The notes beneath the pieces were generated by a model. It did no database searches. It was not told where the DNA came from and saw only the letters and a program-made list of their open reading frames with translations. From contig NZ_CP097263.1 in assembly GCF_028622115.1 (NCBI RefSeq), positions 682,001-746,000 on the forward strand: 64,000 nt of DNA, written 5' to 3'. Below, one piece after another: positions 8,990 through 21,479 of this stretch. Numbering within the stretch: the first letter of the stretch is position 1; each line of letters opens with the position of its first letter. A program made the translations under genes and the position numbers. This DNA is from Kutzneria chonburiensis (lineage in GTDB: Bacteria > Actinomycetota > Actinomycetes > Mycobacteriales > Pseudonocardiaceae).

Positions 8990-9364
8990 ATGATCGAAGA
9001 AGACGTGAAGACGCTGCCCCTGTCCGGTGAGCTCGACGTCGGAACCCAGGCGGCGACCTCGGCGCGCATCGCCGAGGCGCTCGACGAGTCGCCCCGGTTT
9101 CTGGTGCTCGACCTGCGGGACGTCGACTTCCTCGGCTCGGCCGGACTGTCGGTCCTGATCGAGACGCAGCGCGCGGCGCAGGCCCGGGGCGTCGAGGTGT
9201 GCCTGGTGGCGACCCGCCGGGCGACGCTGCTGCCGCTGGAGCTGACCGGCCTGCTGACGATGTTCCCGGTGTTCGCGACCCCGGAGGACGCGGCCCGCTC
9301 AGCGCGCGCGCAGCGCGAGCAGGCAGGTGTCGTCCCGAGCGTTGGCTCCAACATGCGCCAATAG
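8990..9364 (+). CDS. STAS-domain anti-sigma factor antagonist
   Basis: A 124-residue SpoIIAA/RsbV-like protein: a beta-alpha fold with [14 protein letters not shown], then [18 protein letters not shown], where the Ser of GSAG is the usual phosphorylation site. Such proteins bind an anti-sigma kinase when dephosphorylated and so release a stress sigma factor. Its last 66 bases overlap the 3' end of the convergent SpoIIE-type phosphatase gene, the class of enzyme that reactivates STAS antagonists. A SigB-like promoter upstream suggests autoregulation of the circuit. Confidence 0.9.
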   Translation: MIEEDVKTLPLSGELDVGTQAATSARIAEALDESPRFLVLDLRDVDFLGSAGLSVLIETQRAAQARGVEVCLVATRRATLLPLELTGLLTMFPVFATPEDAARSARAQREQAGVVPSVGSNMRQ

Positions 9365-11440
9365 CCGGTCGGCGTACTGCTCAATCCCCTCGACCGTGTG
9401 CGCCGCGGTCGCCACGAGGTCGTCGAGGCACTCGTCGATGTCGAGGTTGGGCCGCTCGACGAGCCCGTCGGTGAACAACACGAGCCGATCCCCCGGCGCA
9501 AGCACCAGGGTGCTCTCCTCGTATCGGGGCGTGCTGAACGCCCCGAGCAGCGGACCGGCCGGCAGAGGCAGCAAGGACGCGACGCCGTCCCGTACCAACA
9601 GCGGCGGCAGATGCCCTGCCCGCGCCCAGACCAGCGTTGACGTCGAGGCGTCGTACAGCCCGCACAGCACGGTCCCGCTGACCCGCTCGGGCAGCGCCGC
9701 GGCGCTCGTGTTCAGCCAGGCCAGCATCTGCGCCGGCGGAGCCCCGGTCATGGCCAGCCCACGCAACGCGTTCCGCATCGCGATCATGCCCGTGACCACG
9801 GGAATCCCGTGCCCGGCGATATCGCCGATGACGAGCAGCAACTGCCCGGACGGCAGCGCGACGGCGTCGTACCAGTCGCCACCGACCAGGTGCTGCGTCG
9901 CGGCCGGCTGGTACCGCACGGCAATCTCCAGCCCGGCGGTCTGCGGCAGCTGCGTGGTCGGCGGAATGATCGCGTGTTGCAGCTGAATAGCCAGTTTCTG
10001 CTGCTCGTCGGCGTGCTCCGCGGTCACCTCCAGCGCGAATTCCGTGTGGTACTCGGATGTCACGTCCTGCCACGCCCCGCGCAGCTCGACGACGTCGCCG
10101 GCGCCCGGGTAGTCAGGCGCTGTCAACACCGGCTCGGCGAACAGCCGCAGCTGCCGGTCGGGCTTCTTGAACACGGCAGTGGCCGGCCGGCGGCCGTTGA
10201 TCACGGTGTGCAGCAGCCGGCCCATGGTCGACTCGCCGTCCGGGCCGAGCTCGGCGGCCAGCTCCCGCAGCGGCATCGGATGCCCGACGCCGATCACCTC
10301 GGTCAGCCGCGGCGTCCACGTCACCCGCCCGGTGACCAGGCTTTCCTCCCACCCACCGAGCCCACCGGCCCGCAGCGCGTTCTCGGCCAGCTCGGCGTCC
10401 CCACGCTGCCGCCAGCTGATGGCCACGCCGTCGTACAGCCGGGCCACCCGCACCCGGCGCTCCTCGTCAAGGAACTCTTCGCTGACCCCGGTCTCCAGCA
10501 CCCGTACGGCCCGCTCGAACAGCCCGTCGGCCTTCGCCGCGAACGGGAACAGGGCCAGCAGCCGCTCGCCGACCATGTCCGCCGGCAGCAGCGGCCAGCC
10601 CTCGCCCACGTGCTCAACGACGAAGTCGACGATTTTGCCGCCGACCCGCTCGGCCCGGGCCGTGAGCACGGCATCGACGAGACTGTCCAGCAGCCCGAGC
10701 AGCCAGGACTGCTCCCCGTCCACGTCGGTCAGGGCGCTGGCGCACAGGTCGGCCAGCGCGACCAGTTCGGTGCGCTGACCAGCGGTGAACTCCCGCCGCG
10801 GCACCGGCCAGCAGATCTCCAGCGCGCCCAGCACGGCCCGGCTGTTGCGGATCGGCAGCACGGCCCGAGCCCCGCCCGGCCAGCGCTCGGCTGCCGGCGC
10901 CAGCGCCGGATCCGACACGCCGGCCCGCAGCCAGAGCTGCCGTTGCTCCGCGACGGCGGTACGGACGTTGGCGGCGAACTGGGGCGGCAGGTGGCGCCAC
11001 CGGCTGGCCTCCGACACCCCCAGGCCACGCTGGCCGACCAGCCCCAACGTGCCGTCCGGCTCGACCCGCCAGATCGCCAGCGCCACCGCGCCGGTCGGCA
11101 GCAGCGCCTCGGTGTACACGGCATCGGCCAGCGCGTCGCCGTCACGGGCGGTCGACACGCGGGCCTCGGCCAGCCGCAGGCCCAGCACGGGGATGTCGCC
11201 GCCGGCCGGCGGCGGGGCCGTCTCCATCAGCTCGGCGGCCATCTCCAGCGGCGTCAGTCCGACGCTCTCGGCCAGCGTGTGCAGGTGCTGGGTGGCATGG
11301 GCCAGGCTGCCCCCGACCCGCTCGACCAGCCGCCCCTTCGCCTGTTCGAGGACGGCGTCGGCGGCGGCGCGCGCCCGGAGCTGTGCGAGCTGCTCCCGCT
11401 GATGGGCCACCAGACGGGCGAGCCGTTCGAGGTCGGACAC
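9299..11440 (-). CDS. ANTAR-GAF-PAS-SpoIIE serine phosphatase
   Basis: A 713-residue multidomain protein. An N-terminal ANTAR-like helical domain (about 20-80: [28 protein letters not shown]) is followed by a GAF domain (about 95-260), a PAS-like region (about 330-460) and a C-terminal PP2C/SpoIIE phosphatase (about 465-713: [38 protein letters not shown]) with its metal aspartates present. The expected role is dephosphorylating STAS antagonists in response to a signal. The frame is open 169 codons further upstream, but homology begins at [10 protein letters not shown], so I chose the GTG at 11440. An ANTAR domain at the N-terminus of such a phosphatase hints at RNA binding. Confidence 0.88.
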   Translation of the reverse strand: MSDLERLARLVAHQREQLAQLRARAAADAVLEQAKGRLVERVGGSLAHATQHLHTLAESVGLTPLEMAAELMETAPPPAGGDIPVLGLRLAEARVSTARDGDALADAVYTEALLPTGAVALAIWRVEPDGTLGLVGQRGLGVSEASRWRHLPPQFAANVRTAVAEQRQLWLRAGVSDPALAPAAERWPGGARAVLPIRNSRAVLGALEICWPVPRREFTAGQRTELVALADLCASALTDVDGEQSWLLGLLDSLVDAVLTARAERVGGKIVDFVVEHVGEGWPLLPADMVGERLLALFPFAAKADGLFERAVRVLETGVSEEFLDEERRVRVARLYDGVAISWRQRGDAELAENALRAGGLGGWEESLVTGRVTWTPRLTEVIGVGHPMPLRELAAELGPDGESTMGRLLHTVINGRRPATAVFKKPDRQLRLFAEPVLTAPDYPGAGDVVELRGAWQDVTSEYHTEFALEVTAEHADEQQKLAIQLQHAIIPPTTQLPQTAGLEIAVRYQPAATQHLVGGDWYDAVALPSGQLLLVIGDIAGHGIPVVTGMIAMRNALRGLAMTGAPPAQMLAWLNTSAAALPERVSGTVLCGLYDASTSTLVWARAGHLPPLLVRDGVASLLPLPAGPLLGAFSTPRYEESTLVLAPGDRLVLFTDGLVERPNLDIDECLDDLVATAAHTVEGIEQYADRLLAHVGANARDDTCLLALRAR

Positions 11441-11475
11441 CGGCCGAGTGTAGAAGTGTCCGTTGCGTGATGCTC

Positions 11476-11502
11476 GCGTGCCAGGATGGATCTCCGGGGT
11501 AC
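11476..11502 (+). promoter_or_regulatory. SigB-type promoter candidate for the poly-HAMP kinase
   Basis: GCGT (11476-11479), 17 bases, GGGTAC (11497-11502). The -10 is a perfect SigB-type box; the spacer is one base longer than usual. The kinase ATG follows at 11523 with a GGAG ribosome site. Confidence 0.35.
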
Positions 11503-11522
11503 GGACGCGGTAGGAGCGGTGG

Positions 11523-15866
<4,344 letters not shown>

Positions 15867-15897
15867 CCCGTGCCGTATTCTGCGGCGTCAGTCGACC

Positions 15898-16266
15898 ATG
15901 GGAGAGCACGTGCCCGAGAACTCCGGCTCCTTCGCCGCCGCCACCGAGCTGGTCGGCGGTGTCGCCGTCGTCCGCCTGGCCGGTGAGCTCGACATGCAGA
16001 CCGTGCCGGCGGCGACCCTCGAGCTGGACAACGCCATCGAGGGCGCGCCGGCCGGCCTGGTGGTCGACCTGACCGGGCTGACCTTCCTGGCCTCGGCCGG
16101 CCTGGCCATGCTGGCCGCCGTGAGCGCGAAGGCCGGTCAGGCGTCGGTGACGCTGCGGTTGGCCGCCGACAACCGCGTGGTGCTGCGCCCGCTCCAGATC
16201 ACCGGCCTCGACGCGGGCTTCGACATCCGGGAGTCCGTCGAGTCGGCGCTGGGCGATCTCGGCTAG
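15898..16266 (+). CDS. STAS-domain anti-sigma factor antagonist (second copy)
   Basis: A 122-residue STAS protein: VAVVRLAGELDMQTVPAA, then VVDLTGLTFLASAGLAML with the phosphorylatable Ser in ASAG, and a C-terminal RPLQITGLD block also seen as PLELTGLL in the first copy. It begins 31 bp after the poly-HAMP kinase and is probably in its operon. It differs enough from the copy at 8990 to have its own partner. Its TAG stop lies in a palindromic CTAG that also supplies the stop of the convergent gene. Confidence 0.9.
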   Translation: MGEHVPENSGSFAAATELVGGVAVVRLAGELDMQTVPAATLELDNAIEGAPAGLVVDLTGLTFLASAGLAMLAAVSAKAGQASVTLRLAADNRVVLRPLQITGLDAGFDIRESVESALGDLG

Positions 16267-16586
16267 CGGCCGAGCGCGTTGGCCAGCTGCTTCTTCGTCA
16301 TCTTCGAGCGGCCCTTGATGTTGCGCTGCTTCGCCTCGTTGTAGAGCTGGTCCCTGGTCGGGCCCTGCGAGCCGGAGTGCGAGCGCTTGCCGCCGCGGTG
16401 CTGCGGCGACACGTCCTTGATGGACGACCGGCTCGCGGTGCGGGACTCGCCTTCCTGGGCCCGGTTCTTGTTCACGGTGCGGGCCGCGATCTCCTCGGCC
16501 CGTTTCGTGCTGGCGCCGCGCTCCTTCTGCGAGTCCTTGATGTGCTGGTACTGCCGCTCACGCTTGTTGCTCCACGCCTGGGGCAT
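16263..16586 (-). CDS. Small basic protein of the 'plasmid stabilization' type, with a Rho-N-like tail
   Basis: A 107-residue, very basic protein (PQAWSNKRERQYQHIKDSQK, RAEEIAARTVNKNRAQEG) with a C-terminal GPTRDQLYNEAKQRNIKGRS block that resembles the Rho N-terminal/SAP-like helix fold. It is found on actinomycete chromosomes and often labelled plasmid stabilization protein; a nucleic-acid binding role is plausible. It has an ideal AAGGAGG ribosome site nine bases before the ATG and a SigB-like promoter candidate, so it may belong to the stress regulon of its neighbours. It overlaps the convergent STAS gene by 4 bp. Confidence 0.75.
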   Translation of the reverse strand: MPQAWSNKRERQYQHIKDSQKERGASTKRAEEIAARTVNKNRAQEGESRTASRSSIKDVSPQHRGGKRSHSGSQGPTRDQLYNEAKQRNIKGRSKMTKKQLANALGR

Positions 16587-16612
16587 GACTGCGCACCTCC
16601 TTGGTGCCGGGA

Positions 16613-16638
16613 GTACCCGCAGGCACGGCAAGCTATGC
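16613..16638 (-). promoter_or_regulatory. SigB-type promoter candidate, minus strand
   Basis: On the minus strand GCAT, 16 bases, GGGTAC matches GNNT-N14-16-GGGTAY. It would give a leader of about 20 bases ahead of the AAGGAGG ribosome site of the small basic protein gene. Confidence 0.45.
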
Positions 16639-16664
16639 TGAGGGCGGTTCCCATAGGAGGATGT

Positions 16665-17111
16665 GTGTCCGTCGACCCCGATGTCGACGTCCATATCCCG
16701 GCGCAACGGCGTGAGCTGGCCCGTACCCACGGCGGGGTGCTGGTGGTGATCGCGCTCGGCGGCGGGTTGGGGGCGTTGGCCCGCTACGGCATCTCGCAGT
16801 GGCTGCCGACCACGCCGGATCACTTTCCCTTGGGCACGTTCCTCATCAACGTGGTGGGCTGTTTCCTGATCGGCGTGCTGATGGTCCGATGGGGACAGCG
16901 GCCGCTGCTGCGACCGTTCCTCGGCGTGGGCATTCTGGGCGGTTTCACCACTTTTTCCACCTATGCCGTGGAAACGCGGGCCATGCTCACCCCGGGGCAG
17001 GTGCCGCTGGCGATGGCGTACCTGTTCGGCACGCTGGCCGCGGCCATGCTCGCGGTGCTGGGCGGCGTGGTGTTGATGCGGGCGCTGACCCGGAAGCCGG
17101 TGGCGGTGTGA
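16665..17111 (+). CDS. crcB: Fluoride channel subunit CrcB/FluC, first of a pair
   Basis: A 148-residue protein with four predicted membrane helices. It carries the Fluc signatures GALARYG, TFLINVVGCFLIG and GGFTTFSTYAVE (Phe box and the Thr/Ser stretch that line the fluoride path). Fluc channels export toxic fluoride as dual-topology dimers. Here two adjacent, non-identical copies probably form a heterodimer with opposite orientations. The start chosen is GTG 16665 behind AGGAGG; the ATG at 16661 is out of frame. I found no fluoride riboswitch consensus in the leader. Its stop overlaps the next start (GTGA). Confidence 0.9.
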   Translation: MSVDPDVDVHIPAQRRELARTHGGVLVVIALGGGLGALARYGISQWLPTTPDHFPLGTFLINVVGCFLIGVLMVRWGQRPLLRPFLGVGILGGFTTFSTYAVETRAMLTPGQVPLAMAYLFGTLAAAMLAVLGGVVLMRALTRKPVAV

Positions 17112-17464
17112 CGCTGGTTCTGGTGTTCGTGGGGGCGATGGTCGGCGCCCCGCTGCGCTATCTGACCGACCGGACCGTGCAGGTCCGGCACGACTCGATC
17201 TTCCCGTGGGGCACCATGACGGTGAACGTCGTCGGCTGCCTGGTGCTGGGATTCCTTGCCGGGCTGGGGACAACGCTGCCCAGCGGGGTGGCGGCGCTGG
17301 CGGGCACCGGTTTCTGCGGCGCGCTGACCACGTACAGCACCTTCAGCTACGAGACGCTGCGGCTGATCGAGCAGAAAGCCTATGTGTACGCGGTGATGAA
17401 CGTGCTGATCAGTCTGATCGCCGGCCTGGGCGCGGTGTTCCTCGGCTACGCACTGGCCGCATGA
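17108..17464 (+). CDS. crcB: Fluoride channel subunit CrcB/FluC, second of a pair
   Basis: A 118-residue, four-helix membrane protein: GAPLRYLTDR, GTMTVNVVGCLVLGFLAGLG and GALTTYSTFSYET. It is the shorter partner of the upstream copy and starts at a GTG inside that gene's stop codon. Paired FluC genes are the normal actinobacterial arrangement. Its own stop overlaps the ATG of an MFS carrier (ATGA), so all three are probably one transcript. Confidence 0.9.
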   Translation: MTLVLVFVGAMVGAPLRYLTDRTVQVRHDSIFPWGTMTVNVVGCLVLGFLAGLGTTLPSGVAALAGTGFCGALTTYSTFSYETLRLIEQKAYVYAVMNVLISLIAGLGAVFLGYALAA

Positions 17465-18675
17465 GCGATACTCGGTTACTTGCCTCGCCGGGATTCCGGC
17501 TGTTCTGGGCGTCCGACGCCGTCTCCATGACCGGCTCGTACGTGACGACGGTGGCGGTGCCGCTGCTGGCGGCCAACGTGCTCCAGGCCACCGGCACCGA
17601 GTTCGGCCTGCTGCGGGCCGCGCCGTGGCTGCCGTACCTGCTGTTCGGCGTGGTCGCCGGCGTGCTGGTGGACCGGTGTCACCGCAAGCCGATCCTGGTC
17701 GGGGCCGACCTGGCCCGGTTCGTGCTGATGGCCGTGATCCCGTTGCTGGCGGCGTTCGATCGGCTGTCGATGCCGGTGCTGATCGTGCTGACGGCCCTGA
17801 TCGGCACGTTGTCGCTGGCCTATGACGCCGCGCACCAGTCGTTCCTGCCGCGTCTGGTGCCGCGGGAGCAGTTGGCCGACGGCAACGCCCGTCTGCACCA
17901 GACCGATTCCACCGCGCAGATGGTCGGGCCCGCGCTGGCCGGTGCGCTCGTGCAGGCCGTCGGCGCGGCCGCCGCCGTGCTGGTCGACGCCGTGTCGTTC
18001 CTGCTCTCCGGGCTCCTGCTGGCCCGCGTCCGCGTCGACGAGCCGGTTGAGCGGCCCGAATCCCGCAACCTGCGGCGGGAGATGCGGGAGGGCCTGGCGT
18101 GGGTGTACCGCGACCCGGTGCTGGCCGCGATGGCGCTCACCGGGCACGTGTGGTTCTTCTTCAATGCCATCGCCAGCACCGCCCTGCCGCTGTACCTCGT
18201 GCGGGTGCTGCATGCCGATTCGTTGGCGTACGGCGTGACCGTCGCCGCGGCCGGCGTCGGCGGGGTTCTCGGCGCGCTGTTGTCCACTCGCCTCGGCCGG
18301 CGCCTCGGCGGCGGGCCCGTCATCGTCGCCGGGCATTGGTTGGTCCCGCTGGGCTACCTGCTGGTCCCGTTCGGCGGCGGCGGTATCGCCGGTCTGATCA
18401 TGGTCGGCGCCGCGCAGTTCGTGTTCGGGCTCGGCATCGGCATCCAGAGCCCGTTGGAGATGGGCTACCGCCAAGGCGTCACGCCGGACCGCTTGCAGGG
18501 CCGGATGAACGCCACCATGCGCTCGTTCAACCGCGGCTCCCTCGTGCTCGGCGCCGCCCTCGGCGGCGTGCTCACCGACTGGATCGGCCTCTCGGCCGCG
18601 TTGTGGGTAGGCATCGCCGGGCTCGTCGCACAGGCCGTCGCCGCGATGCTGTCCCCTTTGCGCACCATTTCCTGA
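17461..18675 (+). CDS. MFS transporter
   Basis: A 404-residue carrier with about 12 membrane segments, similar to the enterobactin-exporter/MFS_3 branch (FRLFWASDAVSMTGSYVTTV at the N-terminus, GVVAGVLVDRCHRKPIL as the loop 2-3 motif). Translational coupling to the fluoride channel genes is clear from the 4-bp overlap, but the substrate is unknown and need not be fluoride. Confidence 0.85.
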   Translation: MSDTRLLASPGFRLFWASDAVSMTGSYVTTVAVPLLAANVLQATGTEFGLLRAAPWLPYLLFGVVAGVLVDRCHRKPILVGADLARFVLMAVIPLLAAFDRLSMPVLIVLTALIGTLSLAYDAAHQSFLPRLVPREQLADGNARLHQTDSTAQMVGPALAGALVQAVGAAAAVLVDAVSFLLSGLLLARVRVDEPVERPESRNLRREMREGLAWVYRDPVLAAMALTGHVWFFFNAIASTALPLYLVRVLHADSLAYGVTVAAAGVGGVLGALLSTRLGRRLGGGPVIVAGHWLVPLGYLLVPFGGGGIAGLIMVGAAQFVFGLGIGIQSPLEMGYRQGVTPDRLQGRMNATMRSFNRGSLVLGAALGGVLTDWIGLSAALWVGIAGLVAQAVAAMLSPLRTIS

Positions 18676-18869
18676 ACGCTATCGGCGGGCCGACAATGAT
18701 CGTTAGCGGCGGCCGGACCCGTGTCACTCGATCGGATGTACAGGTGTCTCGAATTCGCATACGTGGATTCCATCGCTAACACATGGCGACAGGTCGACGA
18801 CGTGTCATCACAGTTCACGGGCAACGGGTCCGGAATTCGTGTGATGGAATATGCGAGGATGGTGAACCC

Positions 18870-19163
18870 ATGGTCGACCGCTACACCAAAGGGGCTGTCG
18901 GTGTCATGGTCGCGGCCGTCATCGGTCTGGTGATCGGTGCGAGCATGCACGCCAAGTACGCCTCCGAGGTGCAGTCCTGCTCGACGTTGTTGCACCAGAT
19001 CGAGCAGCGCGTCTCGTCGACGTACAAGGCGACCTGCACGACCGCTTCGTCGATGGCCGGCATCGGCACCGCAATCATGGTCGTCTGCGGCGCGGTGGCT
19101 GTGCTCGCCGCCGTCGTCGGAATCGTGCGTTACCTGCAAACCGTGCAGAGCAAGTCCGCGTAG
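18870..19163 (+). CDS. Small two-helix membrane protein of unknown function
   Basis: A 97-residue protein with two hydrophobic helices (about 8-28 KGAVGVMVAAVIGLVIGASM; about 63-87 GTAIMVVCGAVAVLAAVVGI) separated by a short extracytoplasmic loop holding two cysteines (VQSCST and KATCTT) that could form a disulphide. I chose the ATG at 18870 because the frame upstream is low-complexity and lacks family character. I do not recognise a family. It ends just before a strong hairpin. Confidence 0.6.
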   Translation: MVDRYTKGAVGVMVAAVIGLVIGASMHAKYASEVQSCSTLLHQIEQRVSSTYKATCTTASSMAGIGTAIMVVCGAVAVLAAVVGIVRYLQTVQSKSA

Positions 19164-19190
19164 TGCGGTTCTTGTCGCGTTTTCGTTTCG

Positions 19191-19218
19191 GGTCCGCACC
19201 ATTTTCCTGGTGCGGACC
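19191..19218 (+). terminator. Perfect hairpin terminator between convergent genes
   Basis: GGTCCGCACCA (19191-19201) and TGGTGCGGACC (19208-19218) pair perfectly over 11 bp around TTTTCC. It can serve both the small membrane protein and the convergent gene ending at 19267. Confidence 0.8.
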
Positions 19219-19266
19219 TCGCGTCGCGCCGGGATTGACGGCGGCTCCCTCGCCGCGCACCATCCC

Positions 19267-19791
19267 CTAATCCTCGGCAACCGCCAGGAACGTCACCGTG
19301 ATGCCGCCGCCCGTGCCGATGACGGCGCGGTCGAAGGTGTAGTGGGTCAACGGGTTCCAGCTCAGCGGACTTGGCTTGCCGGTCTCGCTCCACTGGCTCA
19401 CGTAGGAGAGGTCGCAGTTGCTCCGCCAGCGCGCCTCGGGTCCGAGCAGGTCGATCAACCGCGCGAGCATCGTCGTCGCCTCGGCCGTGCGGACCGGACC
19501 TGTCTCGACGCCGTAGGCGAGATCGCGGGTGCAGGTGTTCACCAGAAACGCCAGCAGGCGGTCGGTCGGCACGTCGACCGGCAGCAGCGCCGCAGCGACG
19601 TCCTCGATTGTGGTCGGCAGCGTGCCGTGGGTGGCCGCGGGCGGGTACGGCCAGGAGATGTCTCCGGTCAGCATCGAGTGCAGCGGCTGTGCGGACTCTC
19701 CGCCGGCGTCGACCACCGAGAGCCGCAGCGGCAGGTCCTGCTCGGTCAGGTGGCGCAGCAGCGAGCGGACGGTGTCCCGGTCGGCGATCAT
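19267..19791 (-). CDS. Hypothetical cytoplasmic protein
   Basis: A 174-residue acidic protein with no signal peptide or membrane segment. Visible features are an Arg/Leu-rich start (DRDTVRSLLRHLTEQDLPLR), a TGDISWPYPP loop and a C-terminal beta-rich part ending GTGGGITVTFLAVAED. I do not recognise a family. It is divergent from a TetR gene with only 54 bp between them; the operator candidate at 19813-19825 could regulate both. Confidence 0.6.
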   Translation of the reverse strand: MIADRDTVRSLLRHLTEQDLPLRLSVVDAGGESAQPLHSMLTGDISWPYPPAATHGTLPTTIEDVAAALLPVDVPTDRLLAFLVNTCTRDLAYGVETGPVRTAEATTMLARLIDLLGPEARWRSNCDLSYVSQWSETGKPSPLSWNPLTHYTFDRAVIGTGGGITVTFLAVAED

Positions 19792-19812
19792 GCCGTGCAG
19801 CCTATCCTTCTT

Positions 19813-19825
19813 GACCGATCGTTCC
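19813..19825 (+). promoter_or_regulatory. TetR operator candidate, tetR promoter copy
   Basis: GACCGATCGTTCC, an imperfect inverted repeat (GACCG-AT-CGTTC). Its reverse complement, GGAACGATCGGTC, differs at one base from GGAACGAACGGTC at 20567-20579, upstream of the hydrolase gene. The site lies 20 bp before the tetR ATG. Confidence 0.6.
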
Positions 19826-19845
19826 GTTATGGCTAGCGTGGCGGC

Positions 19846-20412
19846 ATGGCCAGGACCAAGGAGTTCGATCCGGACGTCGCGCTGCGGGCGGCGCTGGACC
19901 TGTTCTGGCGGCAGGGCTACGAGGCGACGTCGGTGCAGGATCTGGTCGATCACCTTGGCATCGGCCGGGCCAGCATCTACGCCACCTTCGGCAGCAAGGA
20001 CGAGCTCTACCGGCAGGCCCTGAAGCGGTACTCGGGCGATCTCGGCCTGCGCTACCTCGACCTGCTGTCCGGGCCGAGCCCGCTGGCGGCGGTGCGGGAG
20101 CTGATGGCGTCGGTGGCGTTCGAGGCGGTCACCGACCCGAAGGGCTGCCTGATCACCAACACCGCGGTCGAATGCCCGGCGGTCAGTGGCATCGAAGTGC
20201 TGGTGGAACGGGGATTCAACGGCTTGCAGGCGATGCTGGCCGGGGCGCTGGTGCGGGCGCAGGACGAGGGGGAGCTGGCGGCGGACAAGGATCCGCAGGC
20301 GTTGGCCCGGTTCCTGGTGACGTTCATGCAGGGCCTGCGGGTGATGGCCCACCGGCCGGACGAGCACCGCATCCGCGACGCCCTCGACCAGGCGCTCACC
20401 CTCCTCGCCTGA
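19846..20412 (+). CDS. TetR/AcrR-family transcriptional regulator
   Basis: A 188-residue repressor-type protein. The helix-turn-helix occupies residues 10-55 (AALDLFWRQGYEATSVQDLV, then GRASIYATFGSKDELY). The ligand domain contains KGCLITNTAVE and FMQGLRVMAH, typical of the branch that controls flavin or alkene-stress genes. It probably represses itself and the alpha/beta hydrolase downstream, since both have the same operator-like sequence. A large inverted-repeat element separates the two genes, so the hydrolase has its own promoter. Confidence 0.9.
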   Translation: MARTKEFDPDVALRAALDLFWRQGYEATSVQDLVDHLGIGRASIYATFGSKDELYRQALKRYSGDLGLRYLDLLSGPSPLAAVRELMASVAFEAVTDPKGCLITNTAVECPAVSGIEVLVERGFNGLQAMLAGALVRAQDEGELAADKDPQALARFLVTFMQGLRVMAHRPDEHRIRDALDQALTLLA

Positions 20413-20435
20413 CCCGGCCCGACCGACCCCCGCGC

Positions 20436-20562
20436 TTTTTGCCGCTACCTGAGTGGCTCATTTGCGCTCCGAAGCCAACTGAGCCACTCACGTGCATCCC
20501 CCGGGCACGTGAGTGGCTCAGTTGGGTGCTGAGGCCAACTGAGCCACTCAGGTAGCGAAAAA
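20436..20562 (+). repeat. Nested inverted-repeat element with 30-bp alternating TGAGTGGCTCA units (also a terminator)
   Basis: The 11-mer TGAGTGGCTCA occurs at 20450 and 20510, and its reverse complement TGAGCCACTCA at 20480 and 20540, so the four units are exactly 30 bp apart. Outer arms extend to CGCTACC...GGTAGCG (20443-20460 with 20540-20557), inner arms to CACGTG (20480-20494 with 20506-20520), and units 3 and 4 pair over 16 bp. T5 and A5 runs flank the element. It can form one long cruciform or two hairpins and would stop transcription either way. It looks like a dispersed intergenic element. Confidence 0.85.
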
Positions 20563-20566
20563 TTAT

Positions 20567-20579
20567 GGAACGAACGGTC
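20567..20579 (+). promoter_or_regulatory. TetR operator candidate, hydrolase copy
   Basis: GGAACGAACGGTC, 12 of 13 identical to the inverted copy before tetR. It immediately follows an ATG at 20565, which argues that this ATG is not used and that the hydrolase starts at 20595. Confidence 0.6.
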
Positions 20580-20594
20580 TGGAAAGGTGTGAGG

Positions 20595-21446
20595 ATGGGT
20601 GACGTCGAGCTTGCGGCGGAGCTGGGGCTGCGGAGTGGGCACGCGGAGGTGAACGGGACGCGGCTGCACTACGTGACGGGTGGCGAAGGGGAGCCGCTGG
20701 TGCTGCTGCCGGGGTGGCCGCAGACCTGGTGGTCGTACCACCGGATTTTGCCGAAGCTGGCGCGGCGGCGGGTGATCGCGGTCGATCTCAGGGGCATGGG
20801 CGGGTCGGACAAGCCGGTAATGGGCTATGACAAGAAGACCATGGCGGGGGATGTCCACGAGCTGATCCGCCACCTCGGCCACGAAAAGGCCGATGTGGCC
20901 GGGCACGACATCGGGGCGATGGTGGCGTTCAGCCTGGCGGCCAACCACCCCGAGTCCGTGAACAAGATCGCGCTGCTGGACGTGCCGCACCCGAGCGACT
21001 CCTTCCACGAGCTGCGGGTGCTGGGGCCGAACGCGCTGTGGTGGTTCGCCTTCAACCAGCTGACCACGCTGCCGGCGCAGCTGCTCGCCGGCCGGGCCCG
21101 GCTGCTGGTCGACCACATGATCGAGCGACTGGCCCTGGACCCGGCGGCGATCCCGGACCGCGACCGGGCGATCTACGCGGCGGCGTACGACACGGAAGAG
21201 GCGATCACGGCGGGCAACCGGTGGTACCAGGCGTTCGAACGGGACATCGAGGACCTGCGCTCGTACGACAAGGTGACGACCCCGGTGCTGGGCCTGCTGG
21301 CGCCCTGGGCCGCCCCGGCGGTGGAGGCGGCCATCACGCGGGCCGCCACCGACGTGCGGATCCGCGTGATTCCGGACAGCGGACACTTCCTCGCCGAGGA
21401 ACGGCCGGAACAGGTGCTGGCCGAGTTCGAAGAATTCTTCGGGTAG
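20595..21446 (+). CDS. Alpha/beta-fold hydrolase, epoxide-hydrolase/dehalogenase-like
   Basis: A 283-residue enzyme. The nucleophile elbow is VAGHDIGAMV, with an aspartate as in epoxide hydrolases and haloalkane dehalogenases. LLPGWPQTWWSYH supplies the oxyanion loop (Pro-Gly-Trp-Pro in place of the usual His-Gly-x-Pro), and DSGHFLAEERP holds the catalytic histidine. A cap domain lies at about residues 130-210. I start at ATG 20595, preceded by GGAAAGG, because the earlier in-frame ATG lies against the operator. It is probably induced when the upstream TetR protein is released. Confidence 0.88.
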   Translation: MGDVELAAELGLRSGHAEVNGTRLHYVTGGEGEPLVLLPGWPQTWWSYHRILPKLARRRVIAVDLRGMGGSDKPVMGYDKKTMAGDVHELIRHLGHEKADVAGHDIGAMVAFSLAANHPESVNKIALLDVPHPSDSFHELRVLGPNALWWFAFNQLTTLPAQLLAGRARLLVDHMIERLALDPAAIPDRDRAIYAAAYDTEEAITAGNRWYQAFERDIEDLRSYDKVTTPVLGLLAPWAAPAVEAAITRAATDVRIRVIPDSGHFLAEERPEQVLAEFEEFFG

Positions 21447-21479
21447 CCGGTTTCCCGACAGCGAAGGCATACTGCGGCC

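Noticed and set aside
16587-16664. Fluoride riboswitch upstream of crcB
   Set aside because: I could not find the conserved crcB-motif core; only a short GTGCC...GGCAC hairpin is visible.
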